Assembly: GCA_964293815.1 (NCBI GenBank)
Contig: CAXYYC010000008.1
Span: 1-64,000, forward strand
DNA length: 64,000 nucleotides
Source of the DNA: CTSOIL-112 sp964293815
Lineage (GTDB): Bacteria > Pseudomonadota > Gammaproteobacteria > Burkholderiales > Burkholderiaceae
Reading direction: 5' to 3'
Part shown: positions 44,173 through 53,828 of the stretch, piece by piece
How positions within the stretch are numbered: the stretch's first letter is position 1
How the letters are laid out: the number at the start of each line of letters is the position of its first letter
The notes under the pieces: model-generated
What the model saw: the letters and a program-made list of their open reading frames with translations, nothing else
What the model was told of the DNA's origin: nothing
Database searches by the model: none
Program-made: the position numbers and the translations under genes

Positions 44173-45456
44173 TCAGAATGTTTTGACAAACCAATCGCGC
44201 ATGACTTTCAAAATCGAACGCTTCGTGCCATCGTTCGCTGATGATTTTTCCGCTGCTTTTTTGCGCATCGCGCCACCACGCTGATCGCTCAAACGCGCTT
44301 CGACCTCGCCGCGCTTTTCACGCGCCGACATCAGCAGACCCACCACGGTTGAGTAACGCGGGTTGCACACGATATCGGCCAAATTGCCGTCGTACATCGG
44401 CTGGGCAATGCGCACCGGCTTCATAAACACTTCCTCGGCCAACTCGGTCACGCCGGGCAACAAGCTCGTGCCGCCGGTCAAAACCACGCCCGAAGCGATT
44501 AAATGTTCAAAACCGGCTTCTTGCAAATTGCGCTGAACCAGTACGAATAATTCTTCCAAACGCGGTTCAATCACCGCCGCCAAAGATTGACGTTTCACGC
44601 GGCGCGCCACGCGATCGCCCACACCCGGAATTTCCACTACGCTTTCGGACGGAACCATGCCTTGTTTGGCCACGCCATAGCGCAATTTCAATTCTTCGGC
44701 CTCCGCCGTCGGCGTGCGCAAGGCCATCGCGATGTCGTTGGTCACTTGGTCGCCCGCAATCGGAATCACCGCTGTGTGGCGAATCGCGCCATCGACGAAA
44801 ACAGCAATGTCGGTCGTGCCGCCACCGATATCGACCAAGGCCACGCCGATGTCCTGCTCGTCTTGGGTCAAGGTTGCGGTACTGGAGGCCAATGGTTGCA
44901 AGCGCAAATCAGACACTTCCAAACCACAGCGACGAATACATTTGACGATATTTTGTGCCGCCGAAACCGAACCGGTGATGATGTGTACTTTGACTTCCAA
45001 ACGCATACCGGTCATGCCAATTGGCGTGCGGATGCCGTCTTGGTCATTGACTTTGTATTCCTGCGGCAGTACATGCAAAATTTGCTGATCTGCTGGAATG
45101 CTGACCGCACGCGCGGTATCGAGCACACGTTCAATGTCGTTTTGCGTGATTTCGGTGTCTTTCACCGCAACCATGCCGCTGGAATTGAAGCTGTGAATAT
45201 GGCTGCCCGCGATGCCGGTGCACACACTGCGCACGGTGAAGCCAGCGCGCAGCTCGGCTTCCTTAATCGCGTACTGAATGGTTTGAATCGTTTCCTCGAT
45301 ATTCACCACCATACCGCGCTTCATCCCGCGCGACGGATGGTGACCGATGCCGATGACATTGAATCCATTGTTCGGCAAAACTTCGGCAATCATGGCCACC
45401 ACTTTTGATGTGCCAATATCCAACGCCACAATTAAATCTTTAGTCGGTTCGCTCAT
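44173..45456 (-). CDS. ftsA: Cell division protein FtsA
   Basis: The 427-residue actin-like ATPase has phosphate-1 loop ALDIGTSKVVAMIAEV, phosphate-2 VDIGGGTTDIAVF and the SHS2-type 1C subdomain. It ends in a short amphipathic helix (ILKVMRDWFVKTF) that anchors FtsZ to the membrane. Its start overlaps the ftsQ stop by four bases. Confidence 0.97.
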   Translation of the reverse strand: MSEPTKDLIVALDIGTSKVVAMIAEVLPNNGFNVIGIGHHPSRGMKRGMVVNIEETIQTIQYAIKEAELRAGFTVRSVCTGIAGSHIHSFNSSGMVAVKDTEITQNDIERVLDTARAVSIPADQQILHVLPQEYKVNDQDGIRTPIGMTGMRLEVKVHIITGSVSAAQNIVKCIRRCGLEVSDLRLQPLASSTATLTQDEQDIGVALVDIGGGTTDIAVFVDGAIRHTAVIPIAGDQVTNDIAMALRTPTAEAEELKLRYGVAKQGMVPSESVVEIPGVGDRVARRVKRQSLAAVIEPRLEELFVLVQRNLQEAGFEHLIASGVVLTGGTSLLPGVTELAEEVFMKPVRIAQPMYDGNLADIVCNPRYSTVVGLLMSAREKRGEVEARLSDQRGGAMRKKAAEKSSANDGTKRSILKVMRDWFVKTF

Positions 45457-46238
45457 AGTTTTCCACCTGTGTTAATCATCGTCTCTGTGTTCACGCGATG
45501 CAATTTTTCGGAACGCATCGCAAATCCGTTGGGGTAGCGCAGGTCAATGTAGCCGCCTGCTTCCCCGATATTGTCTTTCACAAAATCACCTGATTTGATC
45601 AAGCGCTGTACCCGCTCTTCAATCACCGTCGGCGTATCCGCACGCCCCATCTCAATCACCAAGCCATTGCTCAGCGCCACTTGCCAGCTATAGCGTTGCG
45701 ACAGGCTGACTTTTTTCACTGACCATCCCAACGGCGCCAACCACTGCTGTAGCAACGGCAATTCTTGCGCCACCAAACCAGCCGCCTCGTCCGGCCCCTC
45801 GGTCTCGATCAACTTGGCGCGCGCATCATCACTCACCTGCGCGTGGAATAGTTGTCCCTCAGGGCTAAGGTAGCGGTCTTTCCAAATCGCCAGCGGTTGA
45901 TGCGCCGCAATGCTGACCTCGATTTCATGCGGCCACACGCGGCGAATCGATGTGCTTTTGACCCAAGAGAGTTGCTGCAAGCTGTCCTGCACTTGGTACA
46001 AATTCATCGAGAAAAAACCACCAGCCAAGCCATGATCCAAATTGCTCTGAATCAAATCATGCGTTTGCTTCTGATCCAACTGCTGCACATCACCGACAAA
46101 ACGAAACTGATTGATCGAAAAGTACGGCCGCTGGAGCAACCAACCCACGCCGGCGACGAACAGCAAGGCACATGCCGCCCACACCATCATGCGGGTGACT
46201 GCTTGCATCAAATCGAGATCGTCCCAAAACGCTTGCAT
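45453..46238 (-). CDS. ftsQ: Cell division protein FtsQ
   Basis: The 261-residue bitopic protein has one N-terminal membrane helix (MMVWAACALLFVAGVGWLL), a POTRA domain (about 40-110, FSINQFRFVGDVQQL) and the beta domain with VQRLIKSGDF and YIDLRYPNGFAMR. It links early and late divisome proteins through FtsB and FtsL. The gene is translationally coupled to ftsA and lies 16 bases after ddl. Confidence 0.95.
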   Translation of the reverse strand: MQAFWDDLDLMQAVTRMMVWAACALLFVAGVGWLLQRPYFSINQFRFVGDVQQLDQKQTHDLIQSNLDHGLAGGFFSMNLYQVQDSLQQLSWVKSTSIRRVWPHEIEVSIAAHQPLAIWKDRYLSPEGQLFHAQVSDDARAKLIETEGPDEAAGLVAQELPLLQQWLAPLGWSVKKVSLSQRYSWQVALSNGLVIEMGRADTPTVIEERVQRLIKSGDFVKDNIGEAGGYIDLRYPNGFAMRSEKLHRVNTETMINTGGKL

Positions 46239-46254
46239 ACCAGACTACCTTGCC

Positions 46255-47229
46255 TTATTTATTCCGTTCAGGTGTGCGCTGTACATGCAAACGCGCATCT
46301 GCCAAAATCGCCAAAACCAACTCTTCGTAACTCATACCCGCCGCACGCGCCGCCATCGGCACCAGCGAATGATCGGTCATACCCGGCGCTGTATTCATTT
46401 CCAACAAAAACGGCTCTTGATCGCTGTCACGAATCAACACTTCACCACGCCCCCAACCCGCACAACCGAGCGCGCGATAGGCCTGTACAAACATCTCCTG
46501 AATGCGCTGAGTCAGCGCATCCGGTAACTGAGCTGGGCAAATATATTGCGTATCGTTCGACAAATATTTGTGCTCAAAATCGTAATTGCCATCCGGTGCT
46601 TTGATTTCCACCAGTGGCAAGGCATGCGCACCGTTGCTCGAACCCAGTATCGCGCAGGTGACTTCGCGCCCTTCGATACACTGCTCAATCAAAGCATGTG
46701 TGTCGTAGCGCCATGCCAATTCACACGCGGCCTGTAATTGATCGGCAGACGACACTTTCCCCGCGCCGACCGTAGAGCCTTCCAGCGGCGGTTTGACGAA
46801 CAGCGGTAAACCCAGTTGCGCCACAATCGCATCCACATCCACTGCCTCGCCACGCGAAAGTACGACGTATTTCGGCGTTTGCAAACCGTGTTGCAACCAA
46901 ATTTGCTTGGTGCGCACTTTATCCATCGCCAAGCTGCTGGCCAACACACCACTGCCGGTGTACGGAATGCCGAGCAATTCCAGCGCGCCTTGCACCGTGC
47001 CATCTTCGCCAAAGCGACCATGCAAAATAATGAATGCGCGGTCAAAGCCTTCACGCTTGAGGTCAAACAACTCACGCTCTTGGGTATCGAACAAATGCGC
47101 ATCCACGCCCTGTTTCACCAACGCCGCGTGCACCATCGTGCCTGATTTGAGCGACACTTCGCGCTCGGCGGAAATCCCGCCGTACAGCACCGCCACTTTG
47201 CCCAATTGTTTCACATCGATATTCGCCAT
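46255..47229 (-). CDS. ddl: D-alanine-D-alanine ligase
   Basis: The 324-residue ATP-grasp enzyme has KVAVLYGGISAEREVSLKSG, GRFGEDGTVQGALELLGIPYTGS, KPPLEGSTVGAGKVSS and the metal-binding DSDQEPFLLEMNTAPGMTDHSLVPMAA. It makes the D-Ala-D-Ala used by MurF. ATG 47229 follows GGAGAG; a TTG 15 bases upstream is less likely. It sits between murC and ftsQ, as in most proteobacterial dcw clusters. Confidence 0.96.
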   Translation of the reverse strand: MANIDVKQLGKVAVLYGGISAEREVSLKSGTMVHAALVKQGVDAHLFDTQERELFDLKREGFDRAFIILHGRFGEDGTVQGALELLGIPYTGSGVLASSLAMDKVRTKQIWLQHGLQTPKYVVLSRGEAVDVDAIVAQLGLPLFVKPPLEGSTVGAGKVSSADQLQAACELAWRYDTHALIEQCIEGREVTCAILGSSNGAHALPLVEIKAPDGNYDFEHKYLSNDTQYICPAQLPDALTQRIQEMFVQAYRALGCAGWGRGEVLIRDSDQEPFLLEMNTAPGMTDHSLVPMAARAAGMSYEELVLAILADARLHVQRTPERNK

Positions 47230-47244
47230 TTCATCTCTCCACAA

Positions 47245-48660
47245 TCAGGCTTGGCCCAATAATTCCAGCGTTTTCGCCGCCACACCGCCGATCGAACCCG
47301 CGCCCATGGTGATGACCACATCGCCATTCTGTACATAATCGGCAATCGCCTGCGGCATCTGCGCCACCTGCTCGACAAACACCGGCTCAACCTTGCCCGC
47401 GACACGCAACGCGCGCGTCAATGCACGACCATCCGCCGCGACAATTGCCGGCTCTCCCGCCGCGTACACCTCGGTCAAAAGCACACCGTCCGCGCCCGAG
47501 AGCACGCTCACAAAATCTTCAAAACAGTCACGCGTGCGGGTGTAGCGGTGCGGCTGAAACGCCAACACAATGCGCTGATTCGGAAATGCGCCGCGCGCCG
47601 CGCTCAAAGTCGCCGCCATTTCCACCGGATGATGGCCGTAGTCGTCAATCAAGGTAAATTCGCCACCGCCACGGGCTTCAGAAACTTTAACCTGACCGTA
47701 ACGTTGGAAACGACGTCCCACACCGTTGAACTCCGCCAAAGCTTTCAAAATCGCTTCGTCCGACACATCCACTTCCGTACCGACCGCAATCGCGGCCAAG
47801 GCGTTGCGCACATTGTGCAAACCGGGTAAATTCAGCGTCACGTCCAACACCGGCAAGTCCTCACCAAAGCCCGTGCGGCTCACTTTAAAACGCATTTGCC
47901 CATTCGCATCCACCACGTCATACGCGCGCACCTGCGCGTCCTCACTCAGACCATAGCTAATGACTGTTTTTTGCAAATTTGGCACGATTTCGCGCACATT
48001 CGCATCATCAATGCACACCACCGCCGCGCCGTAGAACGGAATACTGCGGGTGAAGGCAACAAATGCGTCTTTCAATTTATTAAAGTCGTGCCCATAGGTA
48101 TCCATGTGGTCTTGATCGATATTGGTAATCACCGCGATCACTACCGACAAATGCAGGAACGACGCATCCGATTCATCCGCCTCAGCCACGATATAGTCGC
48201 CTTGCCCCAAGCGTGCATTCACACCCGCACTGGTCAGTTTGCCACCGATCACAAAGGTCGGATCCAAGCCACCTTCGCCCATCACGCTGGCGACCAATGA
48301 TGTCGTCGTCGTTTTCCCATGTGTCCCTGCAATCCCAATACCGCTGCGAAAGCGCATCAATTCGGCCAACATCACCGCGCGTGGCACCACAGGAATTTTG
48401 CGCTCGCGTGCCGCGACTAATTCGGGGTTGTCCTCGGCAATAGCGGTGGAAACGACGAGCACATCGGCTTTTTGTGCATTTTCTGCTGCATGACCGATAT
48501 GGACATTCGCGCCCAAACTGCGCAAGCGTTTCACATTCGCACTCTCAGCCGCATCCGAGCCGGACACGTGGTAACCCAAATTCAAAAGCACCTCGGCGAT
48601 GCCGCTCATACCCGCGCCACCAATACCGACAAAATGAATGTTTTTAATGTTGTGTTTCAT
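47245..48660 (-). CDS. murC: UDP-N-acetylmuramate-L-alanine ligase
   Basis: The 471-residue Mur ligase has IHFVGIGGAGMSGIAEVLLNLGYHVSGSD, the ATP loop GIAGTHGKTTTTSLVA and EADESDASFLHL, with DDYGHHPVEMAATLSAAR in the C-terminal domain. It adds L-alanine to UDP-MurNAc. The gene lies 25 bases after murG and 15 before the ddl start. Confidence 0.97.
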   Translation of the reverse strand: MKHNIKNIHFVGIGGAGMSGIAEVLLNLGYHVSGSDAAESANVKRLRSLGANVHIGHAAENAQKADVLVVSTAIAEDNPELVAARERKIPVVPRAVMLAELMRFRSGIGIAGTHGKTTTTSLVASVMGEGGLDPTFVIGGKLTSAGVNARLGQGDYIVAEADESDASFLHLSVVIAVITNIDQDHMDTYGHDFNKLKDAFVAFTRSIPFYGAAVVCIDDANVREIVPNLQKTVISYGLSEDAQVRAYDVVDANGQMRFKVSRTGFGEDLPVLDVTLNLPGLHNVRNALAAIAVGTEVDVSDEAILKALAEFNGVGRRFQRYGQVKVSEARGGGEFTLIDDYGHHPVEMAATLSAARGAFPNQRIVLAFQPHRYTRTRDCFEDFVSVLSGADGVLLTEVYAAGEPAIVAADGRALTRALRVAGKVEPVFVEQVAQMPQAIADYVQNGDVVITMGAGSIGGVAAKTLELLGQA

Positions 48661-48685
48661 AAACTGCTTTCATTGTCTTTTTTAT

Positions 48686-49798
48686 TCAAACATCGCTATA
48701 AACGTTTTTAATACCCGCAACTTGCAAACAGATTTTCGCCACATCCGCCGTCGCATTGGGCTTGGCCACCGTGCGTGCATTCGTCGCCTGTCGGCTCAAT
48801 TGTTCGCGGTTCAAACCGCGCAACAGCTCTGCCAAATGCGCCGGCGTCAATTCGGTTTGCGGCAACAATTGCCCCGCACCCGCATCAACCAATAATTGTG
48901 CGTTCGCAGTTTGATGATCGTCCACTGCCGCCGGAAACGGCACCATAATGCTCGGCACGCCCGCCGCTGCCAATTCGGATACCGTCATCGCACCGGCGCG
49001 GCAAATCAGCAGATCCACCTCAGCGTACAAGGCCGCCATGTCGTCCACGAATGGCACGCACTGCGCCTGCACACCGGCCTCTTGATAATTGCGACGCAGT
49101 GTATCAATCAATTTTTCACCCGCCTGATGCACCACATCAGGGCGCTCGTTCTCGTTTAATAACGCCAGTGCCTTTGGCACGTTTTCGTTCAACGCCTGCG
49201 CACCCAAACTGCCGCCGATCACCGCCAATTTCAGCGTGCCAGAGCGTGTGGCAAAGCGCGCTTGCGGTTCAGGCAAATCCGCAATCACGCTTTTCACCGG
49301 ATTACCGACCCATTCACCGCCCTCAAATACATTCGGAAAGCCAGTCAAAATCCGGCTGGCCATTTTTGCCAATAATTTATTCGACATGCCGGCAATCGAA
49401 TTTTGCTCATGCAATACAATCGGAATGCCGGTCAATTTCGCGGTCAAACCACCTGGCACGGTGATGTAGCCGCCCATACCGAGCACCACATGCGGACGCA
49501 CTTTTTGCAGCACTTTGCGCGTCTGTGCAATCGCTTTGAGCAATTTAAACGGCGCCAGCGCCAAGGTTTTCACGCCCTTGCCACGAACACCGCTGAAGTC
49601 CACGCTGTTAAATTCATAACCATATTTCGGCACGAGACGCGCCTCCATCGAGTCCGCCGCGCCACCGAGCCACGATACTTTGTGCCCCGCATCAACCAAA
49701 GTCTGCGCTACCGCCAAACCGGGCATGATGTGACCGCCGGTACCGCCGGCCATAATCAAAATCGTCCGAGGTCGTTGTGTTGTCTTCGTGGTACTCAT
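48686..49798 (-). CDS. murG: Lipid II synthase MurG (GlcNAc transferase)
   Basis: The 370-residue GT28 glycosyltransferase has GGTGGHIMPGLAVA (about 18-31) near the N-terminus, HEQNSIAGMSNKLLAKMA and the C-terminal donor-site block ICRAGAMTVSELAAAGVPSIMVPFPAAVDDHQTANA. It converts lipid I to lipid II at the inner face of the membrane. Its start overlaps the ftsW stop by four bases. Confidence 0.97.
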   Translation of the reverse strand: MSTTKTTQRPRTILIMAGGTGGHIMPGLAVAQTLVDAGHKVSWLGGAADSMEARLVPKYGYEFNSVDFSGVRGKGVKTLALAPFKLLKAIAQTRKVLQKVRPHVVLGMGGYITVPGGLTAKLTGIPIVLHEQNSIAGMSNKLLAKMASRILTGFPNVFEGGEWVGNPVKSVIADLPEPQARFATRSGTLKLAVIGGSLGAQALNENVPKALALLNENERPDVVHQAGEKLIDTLRRNYQEAGVQAQCVPFVDDMAALYAEVDLLICRAGAMTVSELAAAGVPSIMVPFPAAVDDHQTANAQLLVDAGAGQLLPQTELTPAHLAELLRGLNREQLSRQATNARTVAKPNATADVAKICLQVAGIKNVYSDV

Positions 49799-51021
49799 AC
49801 CGGTTCTCCACGTTTCAAGCGTCGATTCTCATAATCCACACGCAAAACAAATGCCATTGCCAAGCAGTTGAACAGCAAAGCGCTACCGCCGTAGCTGATG
49901 AACGGCAGAGTTAGCCCCTTGGTCGGCAACATCCCCATATTCACACCCATATTGATAAACCCTTGCACGCCAAGCCAAATACCCACGCCTTGCGTTGCCA
50001 GCGCTTGAAAATTGCGCTCAAACGCCATGGACTCGCGCGCCACCATAAAAATTTTTCGCACCAACACCACAAACGCCACAATCACCACCCAAACGCCGAG
50101 CAAACCAAACTCTTCACCAACCACCGCCATGATGAAGTCGGTATGCGCCTCGGGCAGGTAAAACATTTTTTGCACCGAGCTACCCAAACCCTGCCCCCAC
50201 AGCTCACCGCGACCAAAAGCAATCAATGACTGAGTCAACTGATACGCGCCGTTTTGCGCATTCTCATCCTTCCACGGATCCAAATAGGCAAAAATCCGTC
50301 GCGCACGCCACGGCGTCACGATCACCAGCGCCGCAAACGCCGCCACCATGCTGGCAAACAACGCGCCGAACACTTTAAAATTCACGCCGCCCAAGAAAAT
50401 CACGCCCATGGTAATCACCGCGATCACCATCAGCGCACCCATGTCCGGCTCCAGCAGCAACAAAATCGACACCAAACCGAGCACCACGATCATTGGCAAA
50501 ACGCCTTTATTGAACACGCGCAGATCCTGATTTTTGCGCACACAATAATCCGCCACATAAATACACGCCGCCAACTTCATCATCTCGGATGGCTGAAAAT
50601 TCATAAAGCCCAAAGGCAACCAGCGCCGCGCACCGTTCACACGCAAACCCACATGCGGAACCAGCACGATAATCAATAAAAACAGCGCAATCAAAAACAT
50701 CACCGGCGCGAGTTTTTGCCAATTGGCACTGCTCACGTTAAACGCAAAAATCGCTGCACCAAAACCCACTGCCAAGCTCAAACCATGCCGAATAAAAAAG
50801 TGATAACGCGAATAATTGTGAAACTTCGGCGAATCCGGCAAAGCAATGCTGGCCGAATACACCATAATCAAGCCAAAAAACATCAACAATATCGGAATCC
50901 ACAGCAACACCGGATCGACCTCTTGCCAAGCCTGCGTGCGCAAACGACGGACGCGATGCTCATAGCCATCACTCCGTTGTTCTGCCCGTCGCTCCAAGCC
51001 CAACACATCCAATATCCGCAT
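49795..51021 (-). CDS. ftsW: Septal peptidoglycan glycosyltransferase FtsW
   Basis: The SEDS-family protein of about 408 residues has ten membrane segments, the family motif NGARRWLPLGFMNFQPSEMMKLA and a C-terminal GLTLPFISYGGSALL. It polymerises glycan with FtsI at the septum. A polar N-terminal tail of about 40 residues precedes the first helix. ATG 51021 is preferred over an in-frame TTG 15 bases upstream. It is coupled to murG. Confidence 0.95.
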   Translation of the reverse strand: MRILDVLGLERRAEQRSDGYEHRVRRLRTQAWQEVDPVLLWIPILLMFFGLIMVYSASIALPDSPKFHNYSRYHFFIRHGLSLAVGFGAAIFAFNVSSANWQKLAPVMFLIALFLLIIVLVPHVGLRVNGARRWLPLGFMNFQPSEMMKLAACIYVADYCVRKNQDLRVFNKGVLPMIVVLGLVSILLLLEPDMGALMVIAVITMGVIFLGGVNFKVFGALFASMVAAFAALVIVTPWRARRIFAYLDPWKDENAQNGAYQLTQSLIAFGRGELWGQGLGSSVQKMFYLPEAHTDFIMAVVGEEFGLLGVWVVIVAFVVLVRKIFMVARESMAFERNFQALATQGVGIWLGVQGFINMGVNMGMLPTKGLTLPFISYGGSALLFNCLAMAFVLRVDYENRRLKRGEPV

Positions 51022-51093
51022 AATGCTTATCCCCAAACACCGGCGTGATACTTAAACCACCACGCCCCTATCATTTACTTTTACCGTACCGGT

Positions 51094-52587
51094 TTAAACC
51101 TGACCGCAATCCTGCGCCCACTCACGCACCGCCGTGACAAACACCTCGGCGCGGTGCGCGTAATTTTTAAACATATCCAAGCTCGCACACGCCGGCGAAA
51201 GCAACACAGCCTGACCGCTCTGCGCACTCTGCGCCGCATAGCGGGTGGCGGCTTCGAGAGTCTCGAATTGCTGCATCGCCACGCCCGTGTCCTGCCACGC
51301 CTGCGCAATCGCCTCGGCATCTTTGCCAATCAGGCACACGCTGCGCACATGGGCTTTGACCGCCTCAGTCATCGGCGTGAAATCCTGCCCCTTACCGTCA
51401 CCACCGGCGATCAACACGATGGGCTGACCCAATCCTTCAATCGCCGCCAGCGTCGCACCGACGTTCGTGCCTTTGGAATCGTCATAAAAATCCACACCGT
51501 TGACATTCTGAATCCACTGCACGCGGTGCGGCTCACCGGCATAATCGCGCAAACCATGCAGCAATTTCGCCAGCGGCAAATCAATTGCGCGACACAGCGC
51601 CAGCGCTGCCAATGCGTTCATCGCATTGTGACGCCCGCGAATGCGCAGAGCATCGGTTGGCATCAGGCGTTGCACGCTGATCGGCGTAGCCACTTCCGCT
51701 TGACCGCGTTTTTTCTTCTCCACGCCGCTCTCATCCGCCAGCGCGACACTGAGCCATTCCATCGTTGCCGCGCTGTGTTTGCCTTCACGCCACAGGCCGT
51801 ATTGCCCTACGGCGGTCGGCACATTCACGCCAAAACTCAGCACGCGCGCATTCGGCTTGGCCATCGCATTCACAGCCGCATCATCGCGGTTCAGCACTTG
51901 TACCGTGTCCGCACCGAAAATCTGCGCCTTGGCCTGCGTGTATTCCGCCATGTCGGCGTGCCAGTCCAAATGATCCTGCGACAGGTTCAATACCGTCGCT
52001 GCATCTGGATTAAAGCCAATGGCGTTGCTTTGCGCGAACTGCAATTGGAAACTCGACAACTCCAGCACCCATACCTGCGGCAGCGCGTCCTGCTCCAACG
52101 CATCGCACAGCGCGTCCAGCATGGACGGGCTGATATTGCCCGCCGCGATCACGCTCACGCCCGCCGCGTGACACAAATGACGGGTCAACGAGGTCACGGT
52201 GGTTTTGCCATTGGTACCCGTCACCGCCAGCACCTTCGGCGCGTAAGCGTTCTGTCCATTCAACTCGTGCAATGCTCGGGTAAATACCGCCAGTTCGCCC
52301 AATACCGCAATGCCGCGCGCATTCGCCTGCGCAATAATCGTTTTGAGTGGCTCGGCGTGCGGGCTCAAGCCCGGACTGAGCAGCACTTCGCCCACGCCAT
52401 CCAAATAATCCGCCGAAAAATCACCGCAATGCACGGTCACATCGGGATAACGCTGTGCAAACGCAGGCAAAGCCGCCGGAGATTGGCGCGAATCGTACAC
52501 AGACACCGGCGCAGCCGTGCGCGTCGCGTAGCGCACCATCGCCACGCCCGACTCACCCAAACCGATCACCAACTGCTTTTGTGTCAT
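51094..52587 (-). CDS. murD: UDP-N-acetylmuramoyl-L-alanine-D-glutamate ligase
   Basis: The 497-residue Mur ligase has VIGLGESGVAMVRY at the N-terminus, the ATP loop VTGTNGKTTVTSLTRH, ELSSFQL, and DDSKGTNVGATLAAIEGLG in the C-terminal domain. An insertion of about 20 residues (ESGVEKKKRGQAEVATPIS) makes it longer than the E. coli enzyme (438). ATG 52587 is preferred to a TTG 15 bases upstream. It lies 73 bases before ftsW and 32 after mraY. Confidence 0.95.
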   Translation of the reverse strand: MTQKQLVIGLGESGVAMVRYATRTAAPVSVYDSRQSPAALPAFAQRYPDVTVHCGDFSADYLDGVGEVLLSPGLSPHAEPLKTIIAQANARGIAVLGELAVFTRALHELNGQNAYAPKVLAVTGTNGKTTVTSLTRHLCHAAGVSVIAAGNISPSMLDALCDALEQDALPQVWVLELSSFQLQFAQSNAIGFNPDAATVLNLSQDHLDWHADMAEYTQAKAQIFGADTVQVLNRDDAAVNAMAKPNARVLSFGVNVPTAVGQYGLWREGKHSAATMEWLSVALADESGVEKKKRGQAEVATPISVQRLMPTDALRIRGRHNAMNALAALALCRAIDLPLAKLLHGLRDYAGEPHRVQWIQNVNGVDFYDDSKGTNVGATLAAIEGLGQPIVLIAGGDGKGQDFTPMTEAVKAHVRSVCLIGKDAEAIAQAWQDTGVAMQQFETLEAATRYAAQSAQSGQAVLLSPACASLDMFKNYAHRAEVFVTAVREWAQDCGQV

Positions 52588-52619
52588 TGTCTTATGCCCC
52601 AACTCAATACATCACTCAA

Positions 52620-53798
52620 TTAACGCAGTTTCAAACTGGCCAAACCGATCAATACCAACATCATGGTGATGATCCAAAAGCGCACCACGACCTGCGTTTC
52701 GCGCCAACCTTTTTGCTCAAAATGATGGTGCAGCGGCGCCATCAATAAAATCCGTTTGCCGACGCCATAGCGTTTTTTGGTGTATTTGAAATAAATCACC
52801 TGCAAAGCCACCGACAGCGTTTCCACCACAAACACACCACCCATAATGAACAACACCAATTCCTGACGCACAATCACCGCAATCGTACCGAGCGCACCAC
52901 CGAGTGCCAACGCGCCCACGTCACCCATGAACACCTGCGCTGGATAAGCGTTGAACCACAAAAAGGCCAAGCCCGCACCGGCCATCGCCGCGCAGAATAC
53001 CAACACCTCGCCCGCGCCTTTGATGTGCGGCAGGAGCAAATAACGCGAGTAATTGAAATTGCCTTCCACATAGGCAAAAATCCCCAGCGCCACACCGACC
53101 ATCACCGTCGGCATAATTGCCAAACCATCCAAACCGTCGGTCAGATTGACCGCATTACTCGTACCCACAATCACGAAGTAGGACAAAATCATGAAGCCGA
53201 ATACACCCAGCGGCATACTCACGGTTTTGAAAAACGGCACGATCAAATCCGCCTTATTCGGTAGCGGCATGGTCATACCGCTTTTGAGCCATTCCCAAAA
53301 CAGGCCAAAGGTTTGCAACTCTGACCCTGCGGACACCGAAAACGCCAAACCGACCGCCGCGATCACACCGATGATGGTTTGCCACATATATTTTTCGCGG
53401 CTGGGCATACCATTTGGATCGCGGTTCACGATTTTGCGATAATCATCCGCCCAACCGACCCAGCCAAAGCCCATCGTCACCAGCATCAAAATCCAAATAA
53501 AACGGTTGGACAAATCCGCCCACAGCAAGACCGAAATACCAATGGCGATCAAAATCAAGGCGCCGCCCATAGTCGGTGTGCCCTGTTTGACCAAATGCGT
53601 TTGTGGCCCGTCGGTGCGTACTGCTTGACCGAATTTCATCTCCGCCAGACGACGAATCACGCGCGGCCCTGCCACCCAACCGATAATCAAAGCCGTGCCC
53701 ATCGCCAGCAATGCACGCAAAGTCAGGTAATTGAACACCGCGAAAAACCGCAGTTCCGGTGACAATTGTGAGAGCCATTTGGCTAATTCCAGTAGCAT
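52620..53798 (-). CDS. mraY: Phospho-MurNAc-pentapeptide translocase MraY
   Basis: The 392-residue membrane enzyme has KQGTPTMGGALILIAI, the metal-binding WADDYRKIVNRDPNGMPSREKY, NAVNLTDGLDGLA and the C-terminal PLHHHFEQKGWRETQVVVRFW. It transfers phospho-MurNAc-pentapeptide to undecaprenyl phosphate to form lipid I. The gene lies 30 bases after murEF. Confidence 0.98.
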   Translation of the reverse strand: MLLELAKWLSQLSPELRFFAVFNYLTLRALLAMGTALIIGWVAGPRVIRRLAEMKFGQAVRTDGPQTHLVKQGTPTMGGALILIAIGISVLLWADLSNRFIWILMLVTMGFGWVGWADDYRKIVNRDPNGMPSREKYMWQTIIGVIAAVGLAFSVSAGSELQTFGLFWEWLKSGMTMPLPNKADLIVPFFKTVSMPLGVFGFMILSYFVIVGTSNAVNLTDGLDGLAIMPTVMVGVALGIFAYVEGNFNYSRYLLLPHIKGAGEVLVFCAAMAGAGLAFLWFNAYPAQVFMGDVGALALGGALGTIAVIVRQELVLFIMGGVFVVETLSVALQVIYFKYTKKRYGVGKRILLMAPLHHHFEQKGWRETQVVVRFWIITMMLVLIGLASLKLR

Positions 53799-53828
53799 GT
53801 GTGTTCCTTTTTAAACTTTTTTCAAACT

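Noticed and set aside
51154..52623. 489-codon plus-strand open frame opposite murD
   Set aside because: It is again Arg/His/Gln-rich with no motif, and covers an unmistakable Mur ligase.
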